Assembly (NCBI RefSeq): GCF_024273195.1 | Contig: NZ_JAMZCU010000002.1 | Span: 310,001-374,000 of the forward strand | Reading direction: 5' to 3' | DNA length: 64,000 bases | Origin: Devosia ureilytica | Lineage (GTDB): Bacteria; Pseudomonadota; Alphaproteobacteria; Rhizobiales; Devosiaceae | Shown: piece by piece, positions 1 through 9,209 of the stretch | Layout of the letters: each line of letters begins with the position of its first letter | Numbering within the stretch: the stretch's first letter is position 1 | Translations under genes and position numbers: made by a program | Notes under the pieces: generated by a model | The model's input: only the letters and a program-made list of their open reading frames with translations | Databases searched by the model: none | Told to the model about the DNA's origin: nothing

Positions 1-392
1 TCAACCACGGGCGCCAGCCCGGTCATGCCATAGACGGCGGCGGTGGAGGAAAAGATGAAGTGCTTGACCCCGCCCTTGACGGCCGCCTCGATCAGATTGC
101 GCGAGGTGGCCGTGTTATTGGCGTAGTATTTGAGCGGGTTGGTGACAGATTCCGGCACGACGATGGAGCCGGCAAAATGCACGATCTCGGTGATGCCGTG
201 TTTTTCGATGAGCCGCAGCACCAGGTCAATATCGCCGGCATTGCCGCTCTCGAAGCGCGCGCGCCCGTCGATGGCCCAGTCAAAACCCGTCACCAGGTTG
301 TCGAGCACGACAACATCTTCGCCAGCGTCGGCAAGGTTGAGCACCATATGGCTGCCGATATAGCCGGCGCCGCCGGTTACGAGGACCGTCAT
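1..392 (-). CDS. galE: UDP-glucose 4-epimerase (GalE), N-terminal part, cut by window edge
   Basis: Only the first 130 residues lie in the window. They begin MTVLVTGGAGYIGSH, the Rossmann NAD-binding glycine motif of extended short-chain dehydrogenases, and near the window edge carry SSTAAVYG, the GalE-type segment holding the catalytic Ser/Thr. GalE interconverts UDP-glucose and UDP-galactose in the cytoplasm. It is divergent from galU, which makes the UDP-glucose it would use, so the pair probably feeds polysaccharide precursor synthesis. A related UDP-sugar epimerase cannot be excluded without the C-terminus. Confidence 0.85.
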   Translation of the reverse strand, partial: MTVLVTGGAGYIGSHMVLNLADAGEDVVVLDNLVTGFDWAIDGRARFESGNAGDIDLVLRLIEKHGITEIVHFAGSIVVPESVTNPLKYYANNTATSRNLIEAAVKGGVKHFIFSSTAAVYGMTGLAPVV

Positions 393-495
393 GCTTTGTC
401 TCTCCGCGTCGGAAATGCTATTTGCAGGCAACGATATATGCCAGATGTTGATTTAGCTCTATGTCTGACCAGCGTCCACCAGGGAGAAGTTATTC

Positions 496-1380
496 GTGTC
501 CAAACGTGTCCGTACCGCCGTATTTCCTGTCGCCGGCCTTGGCACCCGTTTCCTGCCCGCCACCAAGTCCATGCCCAAGGAAATGCTCACGGTAGTGGAT
601 CGTCCGCTGATCCAATACGCGGTGGACGAGGCCCGCGAAGCCGGCATCGAACACTTCGTCTTTGTCACCGGCCGCAACAAGGGGGTCATCGAGGACCATT
701 TCGACCGACAGTTCGAGCTGGAGGCGACGCTGGAGGCGCGCGGCAAGCTCGAAGCGCTCGAGCAGTTGCAGCAGGACCTTCCTTCGGCTGGCCGCACCAG
801 CTTCACCCGCCAGCAGGAGCCGCTGGGGCTCGGCCATGCGGTGTGGTGCGCCCGCGATATCGTGGGCGATCAACCCTTCGCTCTGTTGCTGCCCGACATG
901 ATCTTTCAGGCCAATCCCGGTGTGCTCAAGCAGATGATGGACGCCTATGAGGAGCGGGGGGGCAATATCATCGGTGTCGAAGAATGCGCCTGGGAGGATG
1001 TGTCCTCCTATGGGCTGGTGGTGCGCGGCGATGGCCCGGACCAGGGCTTTGCCATCAGCGGCATGGTGGAAAAGCCCAAGCGCGAAGACGCGCCATCAAA
1101 CCTCTTCATCTCCGGCCGCTATATCCTGCAGCCCGAGATTTTTGCTCTCCTCGCCGAACAGACGCGCGGCGCAGGCGGTGAAATCCAGCTGACCGACGCC
1201 ATGCAGACCCTGATGGGCCGGCAGCGTTTTACCGGCGTCAAGTATGAGGGCAAGGTCTATGACTGCGGCTCGAAGCTGGGGTTCCTGACCGCCAATGTGG
1301 TCTTCGCGCTCGATCGCCCCGACATTCGTCCCGGCTTTGTCGAGGAATTGCGCAAGCTCGATCTCGGCGACCAGCTCTAG
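496..1380 (+). CDS. galU: UTP--glucose-1-phosphate uridylyltransferase
   Basis: 294 residues, normal GalU length. It makes UDP-glucose from UTP and glucose-1-phosphate for glycan and exopolysaccharide synthesis. The N-terminal nucleotidyltransferase signature [17 protein letters not shown] lies at about residues 14-30; VEKP near residue 190 and YDCGSKLGF near the C-terminus are also typical. The start is GTG with AGGGAGAAG seven bases upstream. It is divergent from galE with a gap of about 100 bp. Its stop codon overlaps the end of the convergent beta-barrel gene by 4 bp, leaving no room for a terminator between them. Confidence 0.96.
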   Translation: MSKRVRTAVFPVAGLGTRFLPATKSMPKEMLTVVDRPLIQYAVDEAREAGIEHFVFVTGRNKGVIEDHFDRQFELEATLEARGKLEALEQLQQDLPSAGRTSFTRQQEPLGLGHAVWCARDIVGDQPFALLLPDMIFQANPGVLKQMMDAYEERGGNIIGVEECAWEDVSSYGLVVRGDGPDQGFAISGMVEKPKREDAPSNLFISGRYILQPEIFALLAEQTRGAGGEIQLTDAMQTLMGRQRFTGVKYEGKVYDCGSKLGFLTANVVFALDRPDIRPGFVEELRKLDLGDQL

Positions 1381-2708
1381 CGCTTCAGCGTTACGCCCAG
1401 GCTGACCGTGTGGCTGTCAAAGGGGCCTGTCGCGCTGTTGTCGCGATGGGCATAGCCGTAATCGGCTGACACGGCGGTGCGCGCATTGACCTTGTAGTCG
1501 GCACCGGCGCCCAGCCCATGGCTGCGCTCGGTTTCGCCGCTCCCCTCAAGCAGCGAGCGGCCCCAATCGGCCGAGGCCCGCAGGCGCAGCCAGGAATTGA
1601 CGGTATAATCGACATTGGCAAGGGCGGTATGGGCCACCCGCGCCGTGCCGCTGCTGTCGCTGCCGGTGGGGGTGACCGTAGTCGAGAGCGAGGCCGTCAG
1701 GTTGAGCGTGGAATCGGGTGAATAGGTAATGCTGGCGTCGTAGAGGCGCGTGGTGATGTCGCTCAGCCCGGCCGCGTCGAAATCATTCTGGCCCACCCCC
1801 ATCGAGGCGCTGGCCGAAAAGATGCCATTCCAATTGCCGGAAATCCCGGCACGCAGGGCGCGGCTGGTGGCATCGGGTTTACTGCCACCTGCCCCGGCGT
1901 GATCGAACCAGTCGCGACCGAGCGAGGCTTCTCCAAACACTTCAAAAATCGGGGTGGCCTGAAGACCAAGACGCAGCGTCGCGTCGCCCTGCCAGACATT
2001 CTGGTCCGAATTGTCGGTGACGCCGGTGTCGGTGCGGGTGGTGGGGCCATAGATCGTGCGCTCGAGCGCGCCCTTGAGGCCCAGGTTGAACTGACCGAAG
2101 CGCCGGTCCATGCCGCCGCCCAGCGCGCCGGTGAGCACCTGCGGCGGTGTCGTGATCAGCGGGCTGAGGCCGGGCGTCGCGGGCAGATCCTGCGACAGAC
2201 CCAGCCGGGCATTGCCGCTCAGTGTCGTATTGGCGTCCAGCATGGTGCTGGCCTTAAGCTCGAGCGCCAGGTCGGTGGCACCCAGATTGCCATCATTGCC
2301 CCGCGCCAGCGTGGCGCTGCCATCCAGCACCAGATCGGTGCGCACACCCTGATGGGTGGCGGTAAAGCCGGGATTGAGCGTCGTGACGAAGCCATTGCCG
2401 TCACTGGAACTGGTGTAGCTGCCCTTAAGGCCAATGGACCAGTCAAGCTCAACCGGAAGATGGCCCGGCTCGCTGGGCACTGCAAAATCTTCGGGAACCG
2501 GCGCGGCCGGATAGATGCCGGGGGTCAGCCGTTCGTCATCATAGGCGGTCTCATCGATGATCAGCGGCTGGGCCAGCGCCAAGCTGGTTGGGGCGACACT
2601 GGCCAGGAGGACACTCAGCAATGTCAGGTTTTGCCGGATCACGTCCTGCCCCGTCTTGTGCGCCGACAGGTGCGCGCGTCGGCCTGCCCCAATAGGGCGT
2701 GCCGCCAT
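1377..2708 (-). CDS. Outer-membrane beta-barrel protein (putative porin-like family)
   Basis: 443 residues as drawn. A hydrophobic signal segment ([20 protein letters not shown]) is followed by a mature region made of alternating short amphipathic strands rich in Thr, Ser, Gly and Asn (for example [16 protein letters not shown]), ending with a strand-like C-terminus. This pattern resembles the alphaproteobacterial putative beta-barrel porin families (BBP2-like); substrate and role are unknown. The Arg-rich first 22 residues look untranslated, so the real start may be GTG at 2642, just before the signal peptide. A TTAACCAT motif lies just upstream. It ends overlapping galU. Confidence 0.75.
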   Translation of the reverse strand: MAARPIGAGRRAHLSAHKTGQDVIRQNLTLLSVLLASVAPTSLALAQPLIIDETAYDDERLTPGIYPAAPVPEDFAVPSEPGHLPVELDWSIGLKGSYTSSSDGNGFVTTLNPGFTATHQGVRTDLVLDGSATLARGNDGNLGATDLALELKASTMLDANTTLSGNARLGLSQDLPATPGLSPLITTPPQVLTGALGGGMDRRFGQFNLGLKGALERTIYGPTTRTDTGVTDNSDQNVWQGDATLRLGLQATPIFEVFGEASLGRDWFDHAGAGGSKPDATSRALRAGISGNWNGIFSASASMGVGQNDFDAAGLSDITTRLYDASITYSPDSTLNLTASLSTTVTPTGSDSSGTARVAHTALANVDYTVNSWLRLRASADWGRSLLEGSGETERSHGLGAGADYKVNARTAVSADYGYAHRDNSATGPFDSHTVSLGVTLKR

Positions 2709-2719
2709 CCTTTCAGCTT

Positions 2720-2727
2720 ATGGTTAA
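2720..2727 (-). promoter_or_regulatory. Possible CtrA-type half-site upstream of the beta-barrel gene
   Basis: On the minus strand this reads TTAACCAT, an exact match to the half-site form of the CtrA recognition motif described in alphaproteobacteria. It sits 12 bases upstream of the longest possible start of the beta-barrel gene and 78 bases upstream of the alternative GTG start. An 8-base match can occur by chance; only the placement in a promoter gap supports it. Confidence 0.3.
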
Positions 2728-2747
2728 AGAATGCTTGCGGCCAATCC

Positions 2748-3197
2748 CTAGACGGGCTCGACGCGCAGCACTGCGCCATCGGCCCCGGTAATGCGCACCC
2801 GCTGGCCGGCGGGCAGGTCCGGGCCGGCGATGCGCCAGACGGTGTCGTCCAGCGCCAGGCGGCCAAAGCCCCCGGTGATGGGCTGGTCGAGCACCGCTTC
2901 CTGGCCGATGAAGTGCTCGGCGCGCTGGTTGAGCAGCGGCCGGTCGGTCTGGGCGGCGCGGTTTCGGGTGAGACGCACCCAGACAAGGATGCTGGCCAGC
3001 GACAACACCCCGAACACCAGCCATTGCACCGGCCAGTCGAGCGGCTGGAAGAGGACGAGGATGCCAGTCAGAATGCCGGCAATGCCCATCCACAGCAGGA
3101 ACCCGCCGGGCACCACCAGTTCGAGCGCCAAGAGCACCAGCCCGGCGACAATCCAGCTCCAGGGTCCGTTGGCGCCCAGGTATTGGATGATCTGCAT
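2748..3197 (-). CDS. NfeD family membrane protein
   Basis: 149 residues. Two to three hydrophobic helices span residues 12-75 (WIVAGLVLLALELVVPGGFL is characteristic), followed by a small C-terminal OB-fold domain from about residue 90. This is the short NfeD1b-like form without the protease domain. It lies 12 bp downstream of the SPFH gene with its own GGAGGG ribosome-binding site. SPFH and NfeD pairs form membrane-microdomain or membrane-protein quality-control complexes, so the two proteins very likely act together at the inner membrane. Confidence 0.9.
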   Translation of the reverse strand: MQIIQYLGANGPWSWIVAGLVLLALELVVPGGFLLWMGIAGILTGILVLFQPLDWPVQWLVFGVLSLASILVWVRLTRNRAAQTDRPLLNQRAEHFIGQEAVLDQPITGGFGRLALDDTVWRIAGPDLPAGQRVRITGADGAVLRVEPV

Positions 3198-3209
3198 GGA
3201 ACCCTCCGG

Positions 3210-4199
3210 TTACGCCGGCGGATTGGAATTGGGCGGCCGGCTCGAAGCGCGCGCCGGCGCCGGCTTTTCGCCGCCAAACGTTTCGCGCGCAATCTCGGCA
3301 ATGCCGCCGATGGCCCCGATAACGCTGGCGGCCTCGACCGGCAGCATCAGGATTTTCTGGTTGGGCGACGTGGCAATCCCCTCCAGCGCCTTGATGTAAT
3401 TGTTGGCGACGAAGTAATTGATCGCCTGCACATTGCCCGAGGCAATGGCGTCGCTCACCATCTGCGTGGCCTTGGCTTCGGCCTCGGCGGAGCGTTCACG
3501 CGCTTCGGCGTCGCGGAAGGCGGCTTCCTTGCGGCCCTCGGCTTCGAGCACCTGCGCCTGCTTGGCGCCTTCGGCCTGGAGGATCGCCGACTGCCGCCGG
3601 CCTTCAGCCTCGAGAATGGCGGCGCGCTTCTCGCGCTCGGCCTTCATCTGGCGGCCCATGGAATCCACCAGGTCCTTGGGTGGGTCGATGTCCTTGATCT
3701 CGATACGGGTGATCTTGACGCCCCAGGGCGCCACCGCCGTATCGACCACCTTGAGCAGCCGATGGTTGATCTCGTCGCGATTGGACAGCAGTTCATCCAG
3801 GTCCATCGAGCCCATGACCGTCCGAATGTTGGTCATGGTCAGGTTAAGGATGGCGTTTTCGAGGTTGGACACCTCATAGGCCGCCGCCGCCGCATCAAGG
3901 ATCTGGTAGAAGGTGACGCCATTGGCGGTGATCGAGGCATTGTCGCGGGTGATCACCTCCTGGTGCGGCACGTCGAGGACCTGCTCCATGACGTTGATCT
4001 TCTTGCCGACGCTATCGATGAACGGCACGATCAGATTGAGGCCGGGCTTGAGCGTGCGGGTATATTTGCCGAAGCGCTCGATGGTGAAATTATAGCCCTG
4101 CGGCACCGTCTTGGCGCCTGCAAACAGCACCAGCACAAAAAGAATGCCCAGCCCGATCAGCACGGCGCTGAACCCGTCCAGTCCACCCAAGATTTCCAT
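3210..4199 (-). CDS. SPFH/Band 7 (stomatin-like, QmcA-type) membrane protein
   Basis: 329 residues. One N-terminal membrane helix ([20 protein letters not shown]) precedes the Band 7 core with [19 protein letters not shown] and [13 protein letters not shown]. An Ala/Glu/Lys/Arg-rich coiled coil covers about residues 185-245 ([18 protein letters not shown]). The C-terminus is Pro/Ala-rich. These proteins oligomerise in the inner membrane and are linked to membrane protein quality control with their NfeD partner, which follows as the next gene. The start has GGAGTG upstream. The assignment to the QmcA/stomatin branch is by overall pattern. Confidence 0.93.
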   Translation of the reverse strand: MEILGGLDGFSAVLIGLGILFVLVLFAGAKTVPQGYNFTIERFGKYTRTLKPGLNLIVPFIDSVGKKINVMEQVLDVPHQEVITRDNASITANGVTFYQILDAAAAAYEVSNLENAILNLTMTNIRTVMGSMDLDELLSNRDEINHRLLKVVDTAVAPWGVKITRIEIKDIDPPKDLVDSMGRQMKAEREKRAAILEAEGRRQSAILQAEGAKQAQVLEAEGRKEAAFRDAEARERSAEAEAKATQMVSDAIASGNVQAINYFVANNYIKALEGIATSPNQKILMLPVEAASVIGAIGGIAEIARETFGGEKPAPARASSRPPNSNPPA

Positions 4200-4277
4200 G
4201 ACCCACTCCGTCCAATCCCATGTCGCGCCGCAACATTATGCGGCGCCCGAAGCATTGGGTAGGCCCAAAGTGGATCG

Positions 4278-5114
4278 CTATTTGGCGGGCAGGCAGCGGC
4301 CGCTGGCCTGCAGGGCGGCAATGGCTCGCGGGTCGCAACCTGTATAGAGGAACATCAGCCAGTCCTCGGTGGTGCCATAGAACACATTGCGGTCCACCTC
4401 GCCCCGCACGCCCGGCACGATCCCGGTCTGGGTATATTGCCAGAAGGTCCAGGGACGGTTGCCATAGCGTTCATGCGGCTCGGCGGCGGTCGAGCGCAGC
4501 CAGAAGGCATTGGGGAAATACTCGCCCGCCAGGACGTCGTTGTGGAAATTCATGTCGGTATAGATGATCGGCAGCTTGCCGGTGTGGCGCTCCATGGCGT
4601 CCAGCATCAAGCGGATCTTTTCCAGTGCATCGGCCTTGTTGGGCTTGGTCTTGCAGCTTGAATGATTGTTCCATTCGAGATCGAGCACCGGCGGCAGGGC
4701 GCTCGGATCATAGGGCACGTTCTGGGTGAACCAGGCGGCCTGCTCGGAAGCCAGCGAGCACCAGGTCATGAAATGATAGGCACCGCGCGGCATGCCGGCA
4801 TCGCGCGCCCGCGCCCAATTGGCGCGGAAATTGGGGTCAATATAGTCCTTGCCCTCGGTCGCCTTCATGAAGACGAAATGCGTGCCGCCGGCGCGCGCAC
4901 GGTCGAAATCCACGTTTTCCTGGTAACGGGCCACGTCGATCCCCTGGATCGGCATGGCCCGCGCCCGATCCACCTTGGCATGCGGGCGGTTGTCGCCGGG
5001 AATGGCATTGTAAAGCCCGCCCATGCTGCCGCAGGCGGCCAGCGCCACAACGACAAGGCTCACAACGGCGCCCCGGCAGAGGGCAGAAAGGGAGCGGGAA
5101 ACAGAGGGGACCAT
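4278..5114 (-). CDS. Glycoside hydrolase family 25 lysozyme-like lipoprotein
   Basis: 278 residues from the ATG. A signal segment with a lipobox (VVALAACGS) indicates a lipid-anchored envelope protein. The GH25 fold is shown by GIDVARYQ (first Asp), FVFMKATEG, PVLDLEWN (catalytic Glu region) and WTFWQYTQTG near the C-terminus. GH25 enzymes cleave the muramic acid-glucosamine bond of peptidoglycan. Four Cys in the mature part could form disulphides. No clear ribosome-binding site precedes the ATG; a TTG five codons upstream is the other option and has none either. Motifs resembling CtrA half-sites lie upstream. Confidence 0.87.
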   Translation of the reverse strand: MVPSVSRSLSALCRGAVVSLVVVALAACGSMGGLYNAIPGDNRPHAKVDRARAMPIQGIDVARYQENVDFDRARAGGTHFVFMKATEGKDYIDPNFRANWARARDAGMPRGAYHFMTWCSLASEQAAWFTQNVPYDPSALPPVLDLEWNNHSSCKTKPNKADALEKIRLMLDAMERHTGKLPIIYTDMNFHNDVLAGEYFPNAFWLRSTAAEPHERYGNRPWTFWQYTQTGIVPGVRGEVDRNVFYGTTEDWLMFLYTGCDPRAIAALQASGRCLPAK

Positions 5115-5170
5115 GAACAAGACACTCAATGCGCAGGAGTAAAGCTGAGCATTGAATCAACATGGCGCGG

Positions 5171-5215
5171 TTAATGGAGTTTTAGGGTAACCATTGTGGC
5201 AGCGGGCATGGTTAA
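5171..5215 (-). promoter_or_regulatory. Cluster of CtrA-like motifs upstream of the GH25 gene
   Basis: Within 45 bases there is an exact TTAACCAT on the minus strand (5208-5215), a near copy GTAACCAT on the plus strand, and TTAA-N7-TTAG (5171-5185), one base off the full CtrA box TTAA-N7-TTAA. They sit 57-100 bp upstream of a cell-wall hydrolase gene, a typical class of cell-cycle target. This is motif resemblance only. Confidence 0.35.
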
Positions 5216-5241
5216 CAAGCCACAATTCGTTCGCGCTTCGT

Positions 5242-5958
5242 TCAAAGCCTGTGGCGGATCAGCCAGTCGACATGTCTTTGCACCTGCCCGGCCGAGACCG
5301 GTCCGCCATGCCCGAGGTAAAAGCGCCTGGCGCCGCGGTCGAGCAAGGTTTGGAGCGATTGGACCACGTGGCGGGTATCCTCCTCAAAAGGTGGCTGTTG
5401 CGTGCGCGAACGCCACGCAATACCGCCCAGCAGTATGCCCGACGAAAGGAGGTCTCCGGCCAGCACCTGACCATCCTGTGTCAGAACCGACAGCGATCCG
5501 GGTGTGTGTCCTGGCGTGGGGATGAGAGTCAGCCTCTGGTCTGGCCAGAAGGAGAGCGTCGCGTCGGCCGCACCCTGCAGGGGAGCATCGATAGCAACCT
5601 TGGGATAGGGCCTCTCGATCATTCCGGTCAGTCGAAAGATCCGTCCGAACCAGCCGGTGGGTCGCGTCAGCGGCTTCTGTCCAATGAGATAGGGCACGTC
5701 CCCTTCATGCGCATGGATCGGTGCATGGGAGAGGCGCGCAATTTCAGCCGCCGATCCGGCATGGTCGATATGGCCATGTGTCAGGATGACGGCGCGCAGG
5801 GCGCCCCAGTCAAGGCCGGCGGTCGCCAGGGCCTTTCCAATCTTTCTTGTGTGCCCCGGCAGGCCAGTATCCACCAGCACCGCCTCGCGGCCATGGATGA
5901 GGATAAAAGCATTGAGCATGCCGCCGGGCAGCGTGGAAACGGTTATAATTCGGAGCAT
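5242..5958 (-). CDS. MBL-fold metallo-hydrolase
   Basis: 238 residues starting MLRIITVSTLPGGMLNAF. The metallo-beta-lactamase motif THGHIDHAGSAAEIA supplies the HxHxDH metal ligands; further ligands are H in IPTPGHTPGSL, D in LAGDLLSSG and H in YLGHGGP. A binuclear Zn or Fe hydrolase of the glyoxalase II-like superfamily is implied, but the substrate cannot be read from sequence. A longer in-frame extension upstream overlaps the divergent regulator and lacks family similarity, so the internal ATG is used. It is divergent from an HxlR-type regulator that probably controls it. Confidence 0.88.
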   Translation of the reverse strand: MLRIITVSTLPGGMLNAFILIHGREAVLVDTGLPGHTRKIGKALATAGLDWGALRAVILTHGHIDHAGSAAEIARLSHAPIHAHEGDVPYLIGQKPLTRPTGWFGRIFRLTGMIERPYPKVAIDAPLQGAADATLSFWPDQRLTLIPTPGHTPGSLSVLTQDGQVLAGDLLSSGILLGGIAWRSRTQQPPFEEDTRHVVQSLQTLLDRGARRFYLGHGGPVSAGQVQRHVDWLIRHRL

Positions 5959-6054
5959 CAGGGCCTCGCCGATTTCAATCGCGTGGCACCTAGACAATTG
6001 CCAGAAGGCCAGCAATTGGGCACTTTTTGGTAACGGCAACCTGTGGACGAGACA

Positions 6055-6390
6055 ATGAACGCCATTACGCCCTTGGCCTGGACAGCTCCTGAGAGCGACG
6101 ATTGCCCGGTCGCCGATACGCTGGCCAGACTGGCTGGCAAGTACAAGCCGCGACTGCTTCATGCCCTTAGCCTCAGCCAACTTCATTTTCTGGAGCTGGT
6201 GCGAACCATGCCGGGCGCCAGCCGCAAGGTTATTGCCGCGCAACTCCAGGAGTTGACAGCCGACGGTCTTGTTCTGCGCCTGCCCCAGAATGATGCGCGC
6301 CGCCGCGTCCGTTACTGTCTTTCGCCGACAGGACGCGATCTCGTCGTCGTATTGGCCGGTATTTTTGCCTGGTCTCAACTACAGGACTGA
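6055..6390 (+). CDS. HxlR-family winged-helix transcriptional regulator
   Basis: 111 residues. The HxlR pattern is present in order: DDCPVADTLARLAGKYKPRL, HFLELVRTMPGASRKVIAAQ, LQELTADGLVLRL and the wing RRRVRYCLSPTGRDLVVVLA. HxlR proteins often sense redox or electrophiles through the Cys near the N-terminus, which is kept here (DDCPV). The ATG with GGACGAG upstream is preferred to an earlier GTG. It is transcribed away from the MBL-fold hydrolase across a gap of under 100 bp, the usual arrangement for a regulator and its target. Confidence 0.82.
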   Translation: MNAITPLAWTAPESDDCPVADTLARLAGKYKPRLLHALSLSQLHFLELVRTMPGASRKVIAAQLQELTADGLVLRLPQNDARRRVRYCLSPTGRDLVVVLAGIFAWSQLQD

Positions 6391-6465
6391 TTGGCGTTCG
6401 CTCTTCGTTCTTGTTAATGATTTGTTCCTCTGCTAGTTTTCCCGGAAAGCTTGGGGGCGGAACTC

Positions 6466-7992
6466 ATGGTTGCGCGCGTTACCACTGTGGCGTTTCAGGG
6501 CATCGAGGCCGTGCCGGTCGATGTGCAGGCCCATATCGCGCCCGGTTTCCCCGCCCTGGTTCTCGTCGGCCTGCCCGACAAGGCCGTGCGCGAAAGCGGC
6601 GAGCGGGTGCGCGCGGCGCTGACCGCCTCCGGCCTGGGCCTGCCGCCCAAGCGCATCACCATCAACCTTGCCCCCGCCGATCTGCCCAAGGAGGGCAGCC
6701 ATTATGACCTGCCCATTGCGCTGGCCTTGATGGCGGCGCTGGGCGCCATTCCACAGGACGCGCTCGACGGCTTCATGGCCCTGGGCGAATTGGGGCTCGA
6801 CGGGCGGCTGGCCCATGTCGGCGGCGTCTTGCCGGCGGCCATGGCAGCGGGTGCCAAGGGCCTCGGCATCGTCTGCCCTGCCCCCTCCGGGCCCGAAGCC
6901 GCCTGGGCGAGCGAGGACATCGAGATCATCGCCGCCGAAAGCCTTGTGGCGCTGGCCAACCACCTGACCGGGCATCAATTGCAGGCCCGCCCGCAGCCGG
7001 GACGGCACCTCGCGGCGCCGGGCGCGCTGCCGGACCTCATGGATGTGCGCGGCCAGGCGGTCGCGCGCCGGGCGCTGGAAGTGGCGGCCGCCGGGGGGCA
7101 CAACCTTCTCATGATCGGGCCGCCGGGGGCCGGAAAATCCATGCTGGCGGCCCGCCTGCCGTCCATCCTGCCGCCGCTGTCAGCGCGTGAACTGCTCGAC
7201 GTTTCGATGATCCAGTCGATTGCCGGGGAATTGGCGGGCGGCATGCTCTCGGATCGCCGGCCGTTCCGGGCGCCGCATCATTCGGCCTCGATGGCGGCAC
7301 TGGTGGGTGGCGGGCTCAAGGTGCGGCCGGGCGAAGCGAGCCTGGCGCATAATGGCGTGCTGTTTCTCGATGAACTGCCCGAATTTGCGCCCAATGTGCT
7401 CGACAGCCTGCGCCAGCCGCTCGAAAGCGGCGAGACGGTTATTGCCCGCGCCAATGCCCGCGTCGCCTATCCGAGCCGCTTTCAACTGGTGGCGGCGATG
7501 AACCCCTGCAAATGCGGCATGGCCGGCACGCCGGGCCATAGTTGCAAGCGTGGCGCCGCCTGCGCCGGGGACTATCAATCCCGCGTTTCCGGCCCCTTCC
7601 TTGATCGCATCGACATCCGTATCGACGTGCCTGCCGTCTCGGCCGTCGATATGATTGCTCAGGGCGCGCCCGCCGAACCCTCGGTGGATGTGGCGCGGCG
7701 GGTGGCGGCGGCGCGCGAGCGGCAACGGCAGCGCTATGCCGATGCCGGGCACCCCGCCGTGTTGACCAATGCCGCCGCGCCATCGGCGGTGATCGAGCGG
7801 TTGGTGGCGCCCGATCGCGAGAGCCAGGCGCTGCTGCTGCAGGCGGCGGAACGCTTCAACCTTTCGGCGCGCGCCTATCACCGCGTCCTCAAGGTTGCCC
7901 GCACACTTGCCGATCTCGCGGCCTCCGATAAGGTCACAAGACCCCATATTGCCGAGGCCCTGAGCTATAGGCTCAATTTCGGCGCGGCCTGA
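6466..7992 (+). CDS. YifB/ComM-family Mg-chelatase-like AAA+ ATPase
   Basis: 508 residues from the ATG (an earlier in-frame TTG lies inside the GGGGGCGG ribosome-binding region and is rejected). The N-terminal ChlI-type domain shows VPGFPALVLVGLPDKAVRES and ITINLAPADLPKEG; Walker A is MIGPPGAGKSM near residue 220 and Walker B is LFLDELPEF. A Cys cluster, MNPCKCGMAGTPGHSCKRGAACAG in two stretches, and a C-terminal ChlI extension complete it. Homologues such as ComM are helicases that promote branch migration in natural transformation. A NUDIX gene follows 12 bp later. Confidence 0.93.
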   Translation: MVARVTTVAFQGIEAVPVDVQAHIAPGFPALVLVGLPDKAVRESGERVRAALTASGLGLPPKRITINLAPADLPKEGSHYDLPIALALMAALGAIPQDALDGFMALGELGLDGRLAHVGGVLPAAMAAGAKGLGIVCPAPSGPEAAWASEDIEIIAAESLVALANHLTGHQLQARPQPGRHLAAPGALPDLMDVRGQAVARRALEVAAAGGHNLLMIGPPGAGKSMLAARLPSILPPLSARELLDVSMIQSIAGELAGGMLSDRRPFRAPHHSASMAALVGGGLKVRPGEASLAHNGVLFLDELPEFAPNVLDSLRQPLESGETVIARANARVAYPSRFQLVAAMNPCKCGMAGTPGHSCKRGAACAGDYQSRVSGPFLDRIDIRIDVPAVSAVDMIAQGAPAEPSVDVARRVAAARERQRQRYADAGHPAVLTNAAAPSAVIERLVAPDRESQALLLQAAERFNLSARAYHRVLKVARTLADLAASDKVTRPHIAEALSYRLNFGAA

Positions 7993-8004
7993 TCAGGTTG
8001 GACC

Positions 8005-8457
8005 ATGAAGCATCGCATCTCCGCCGGCGTCCTGGCCCTGCGTGGCACATCCATCCTGCTGGTCCGGCATTTTCGCCCCGGGGTGCACGATTTCTGGGCG
8101 GGTCCCGGTGGCGGGGTGGAGGGCAATGAAGACCTCGCCTCAGCGGCCGAGCGCGAGGCGTTCGAAGAAACCGGCCTGTGTGTCCGGGCCGGCGCGATGG
8201 CCTATATCGACGAACTGATCGACGATAGCGGCCGGCTCGTCAAATTCTGGTTTCTCGCGGACTTTCTTTCCGGCGAGATCGACGTCAGCGCCAATCCGGC
8301 CGAGGGCGAAGCCATCAGCGAAGCCGGCTGGTTTGCCCGCGATGCGCTGCCGCACGGCCATGTGTTCCCCGAAGTGCTGCGCGACCGGTTCTGGCAGGAC
8401 CTCCAAACAGGCTTTCCCGCCCCGATCAAACTGCCGCTGCGGCAGTCGATTTTTTGA
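8005..8457 (+). CDS. NUDIX hydrolase
   Basis: 150 residues. The NUDIX box is complete: G-x5-E-x7-REAFEETGL, from GGVEGNE to EETGL at about residues 36-58, giving the Mg-binding glutamates. The family cleaves nucleoside diphosphates linked to another moiety; MutT-like house cleaning is possible but the substrate is undetermined. It follows yifB closely and likely shares its transcript. Confidence 0.9.
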   Translation: MKHRISAGVLALRGTSILLVRHFRPGVHDFWAGPGGGVEGNEDLASAAEREAFEETGLCVRAGAMAYIDELIDDSGRLVKFWFLADFLSGEIDVSANPAEGEAISEAGWFARDALPHGHVFPEVLRDRFWQDLQTGFPAPIKLPLRQSIF

Positions 8458-8509
8458 GATCAGAGCCATCGGAGTGCAGCGAGTTCAGTGCGCAAGGCGG
8501 GGGGAATAG

Positions 8510-9166
8510 ATGGCAGAGCACGGTCAGCTGGTGCAGTGGAATGATGAGCGGGGCTTCGGCTTCATCGAAGCCGGGAATGGGCAGCGCTATTTCGTCCATG
8601 TCTCGTCCATAGGGCGCATCGCGACGCGGCCCCGCATGGGCGACAGCGTCACATTCGAGCCGCACAGGGGTTCGGATGGGCGGCTTCAAGCTCGATCCGT
8701 TCGCATTCTTGGTGCCAACCCCGCGCCGTCATTCGCGACGCGAGCGCGCGGTGAACCGGCAAAAGCGACAGCTCTCGACTGGCGTCTGCCGTTCGTCCTG
8801 GGTTTGTTGGCAATTCTGGCGGCGGGTTTTGCTTTGGGACGCGTTCCCCTGGCGTTGATCCTCGGCTATTTCGGCATGGGCCTGGTGTCCCTGATCGCCT
8901 ATCGCATGGACAAGCATTTCGCCACCACCGGCCAGTGGCGCATCAGCGAGGCGACCCTGCTGGGCCTTGATCTCTGCCTGGGCGTTATGGGTGGCTTGTT
9001 GGGGCAGGCCCTGTTCCGGCACAAGACGCGCAAGCCGAGTTATGTCGCCGCCACTGTGCTGATCCTGGCGGCACATCTGGCCGGACTCGCAGCATTTGCC
9101 GGTGGCTTTCTCGAACCCGATAGCCTTGTAACGTCAATGCTTTCGTGGCTGGCGCCCGGTGGATAA
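8510..9166 (+). CDS. Cold-shock domain fused to DUF1294 membrane domain
   Basis: 218 residues. Residues 1-70 form a cold-shock OB domain with the RNA-binding motifs ERGFGFIEA (RNP1-like) and YFVHVSSI (RNP2-like). After a short linker there are about four membrane helices (LPFVLGLLAILAAGFALG, LALILGYFGMGLVSLIAY and two more) carrying DUF1294 hallmarks YRMDKHFA and GGLLGQALFRHKTRK. The fusion would tether a nucleic-acid-binding domain to the inner membrane. The architecture is known in proteobacteria but its function is not established. Confidence 0.88.
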   Translation: MAEHGQLVQWNDERGFGFIEAGNGQRYFVHVSSIGRIATRPRMGDSVTFEPHRGSDGRLQARSVRILGANPAPSFATRARGEPAKATALDWRLPFVLGLLAILAAGFALGRVPLALILGYFGMGLVSLIAYRMDKHFATTGQWRISEATLLGLDLCLGVMGGLLGQALFRHKTRKPSYVAATVLILAAHLAGLAAFAGGFLEPDSLVTSMLSWLAPGG

Positions 9167-9179
9167 GTCTGTGGACAAA

Positions 9180-9195
9180 CGTTTCACGTGAATCA
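9180..9195. other. parS-like palindrome (candidate ParB binding site 1)
   Basis: The sequence CGTTTCACGTGAATCA matches 14 of 16 positions of the widely conserved bacterial parS site TGTTTCACGTGAAACA and 13 of 14 of its core. It lies in the short gap between the cold-shock/DUF1294 gene and cfa. A second, weaker copy sits 2.6 kb away. Confidence 0.45.
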
Positions 9196-9209
9196 CGCCC
9201 CCCAAGGCC

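Noticed and set aside
1899-4262. 787-residue open frame on the plus strand
   Set aside because: It lies antisense to the beta-barrel, NfeD and SPFH genes, which have clear family motifs and ribosome-binding sites; long antisense frames are usual at this GC content.
5959-6378. N-terminal extension of the MBL-fold hydrolase
   Set aside because: The extension overlaps the divergent HxlR gene and shows no family similarity; the internal ATG gives the normal N-terminus.
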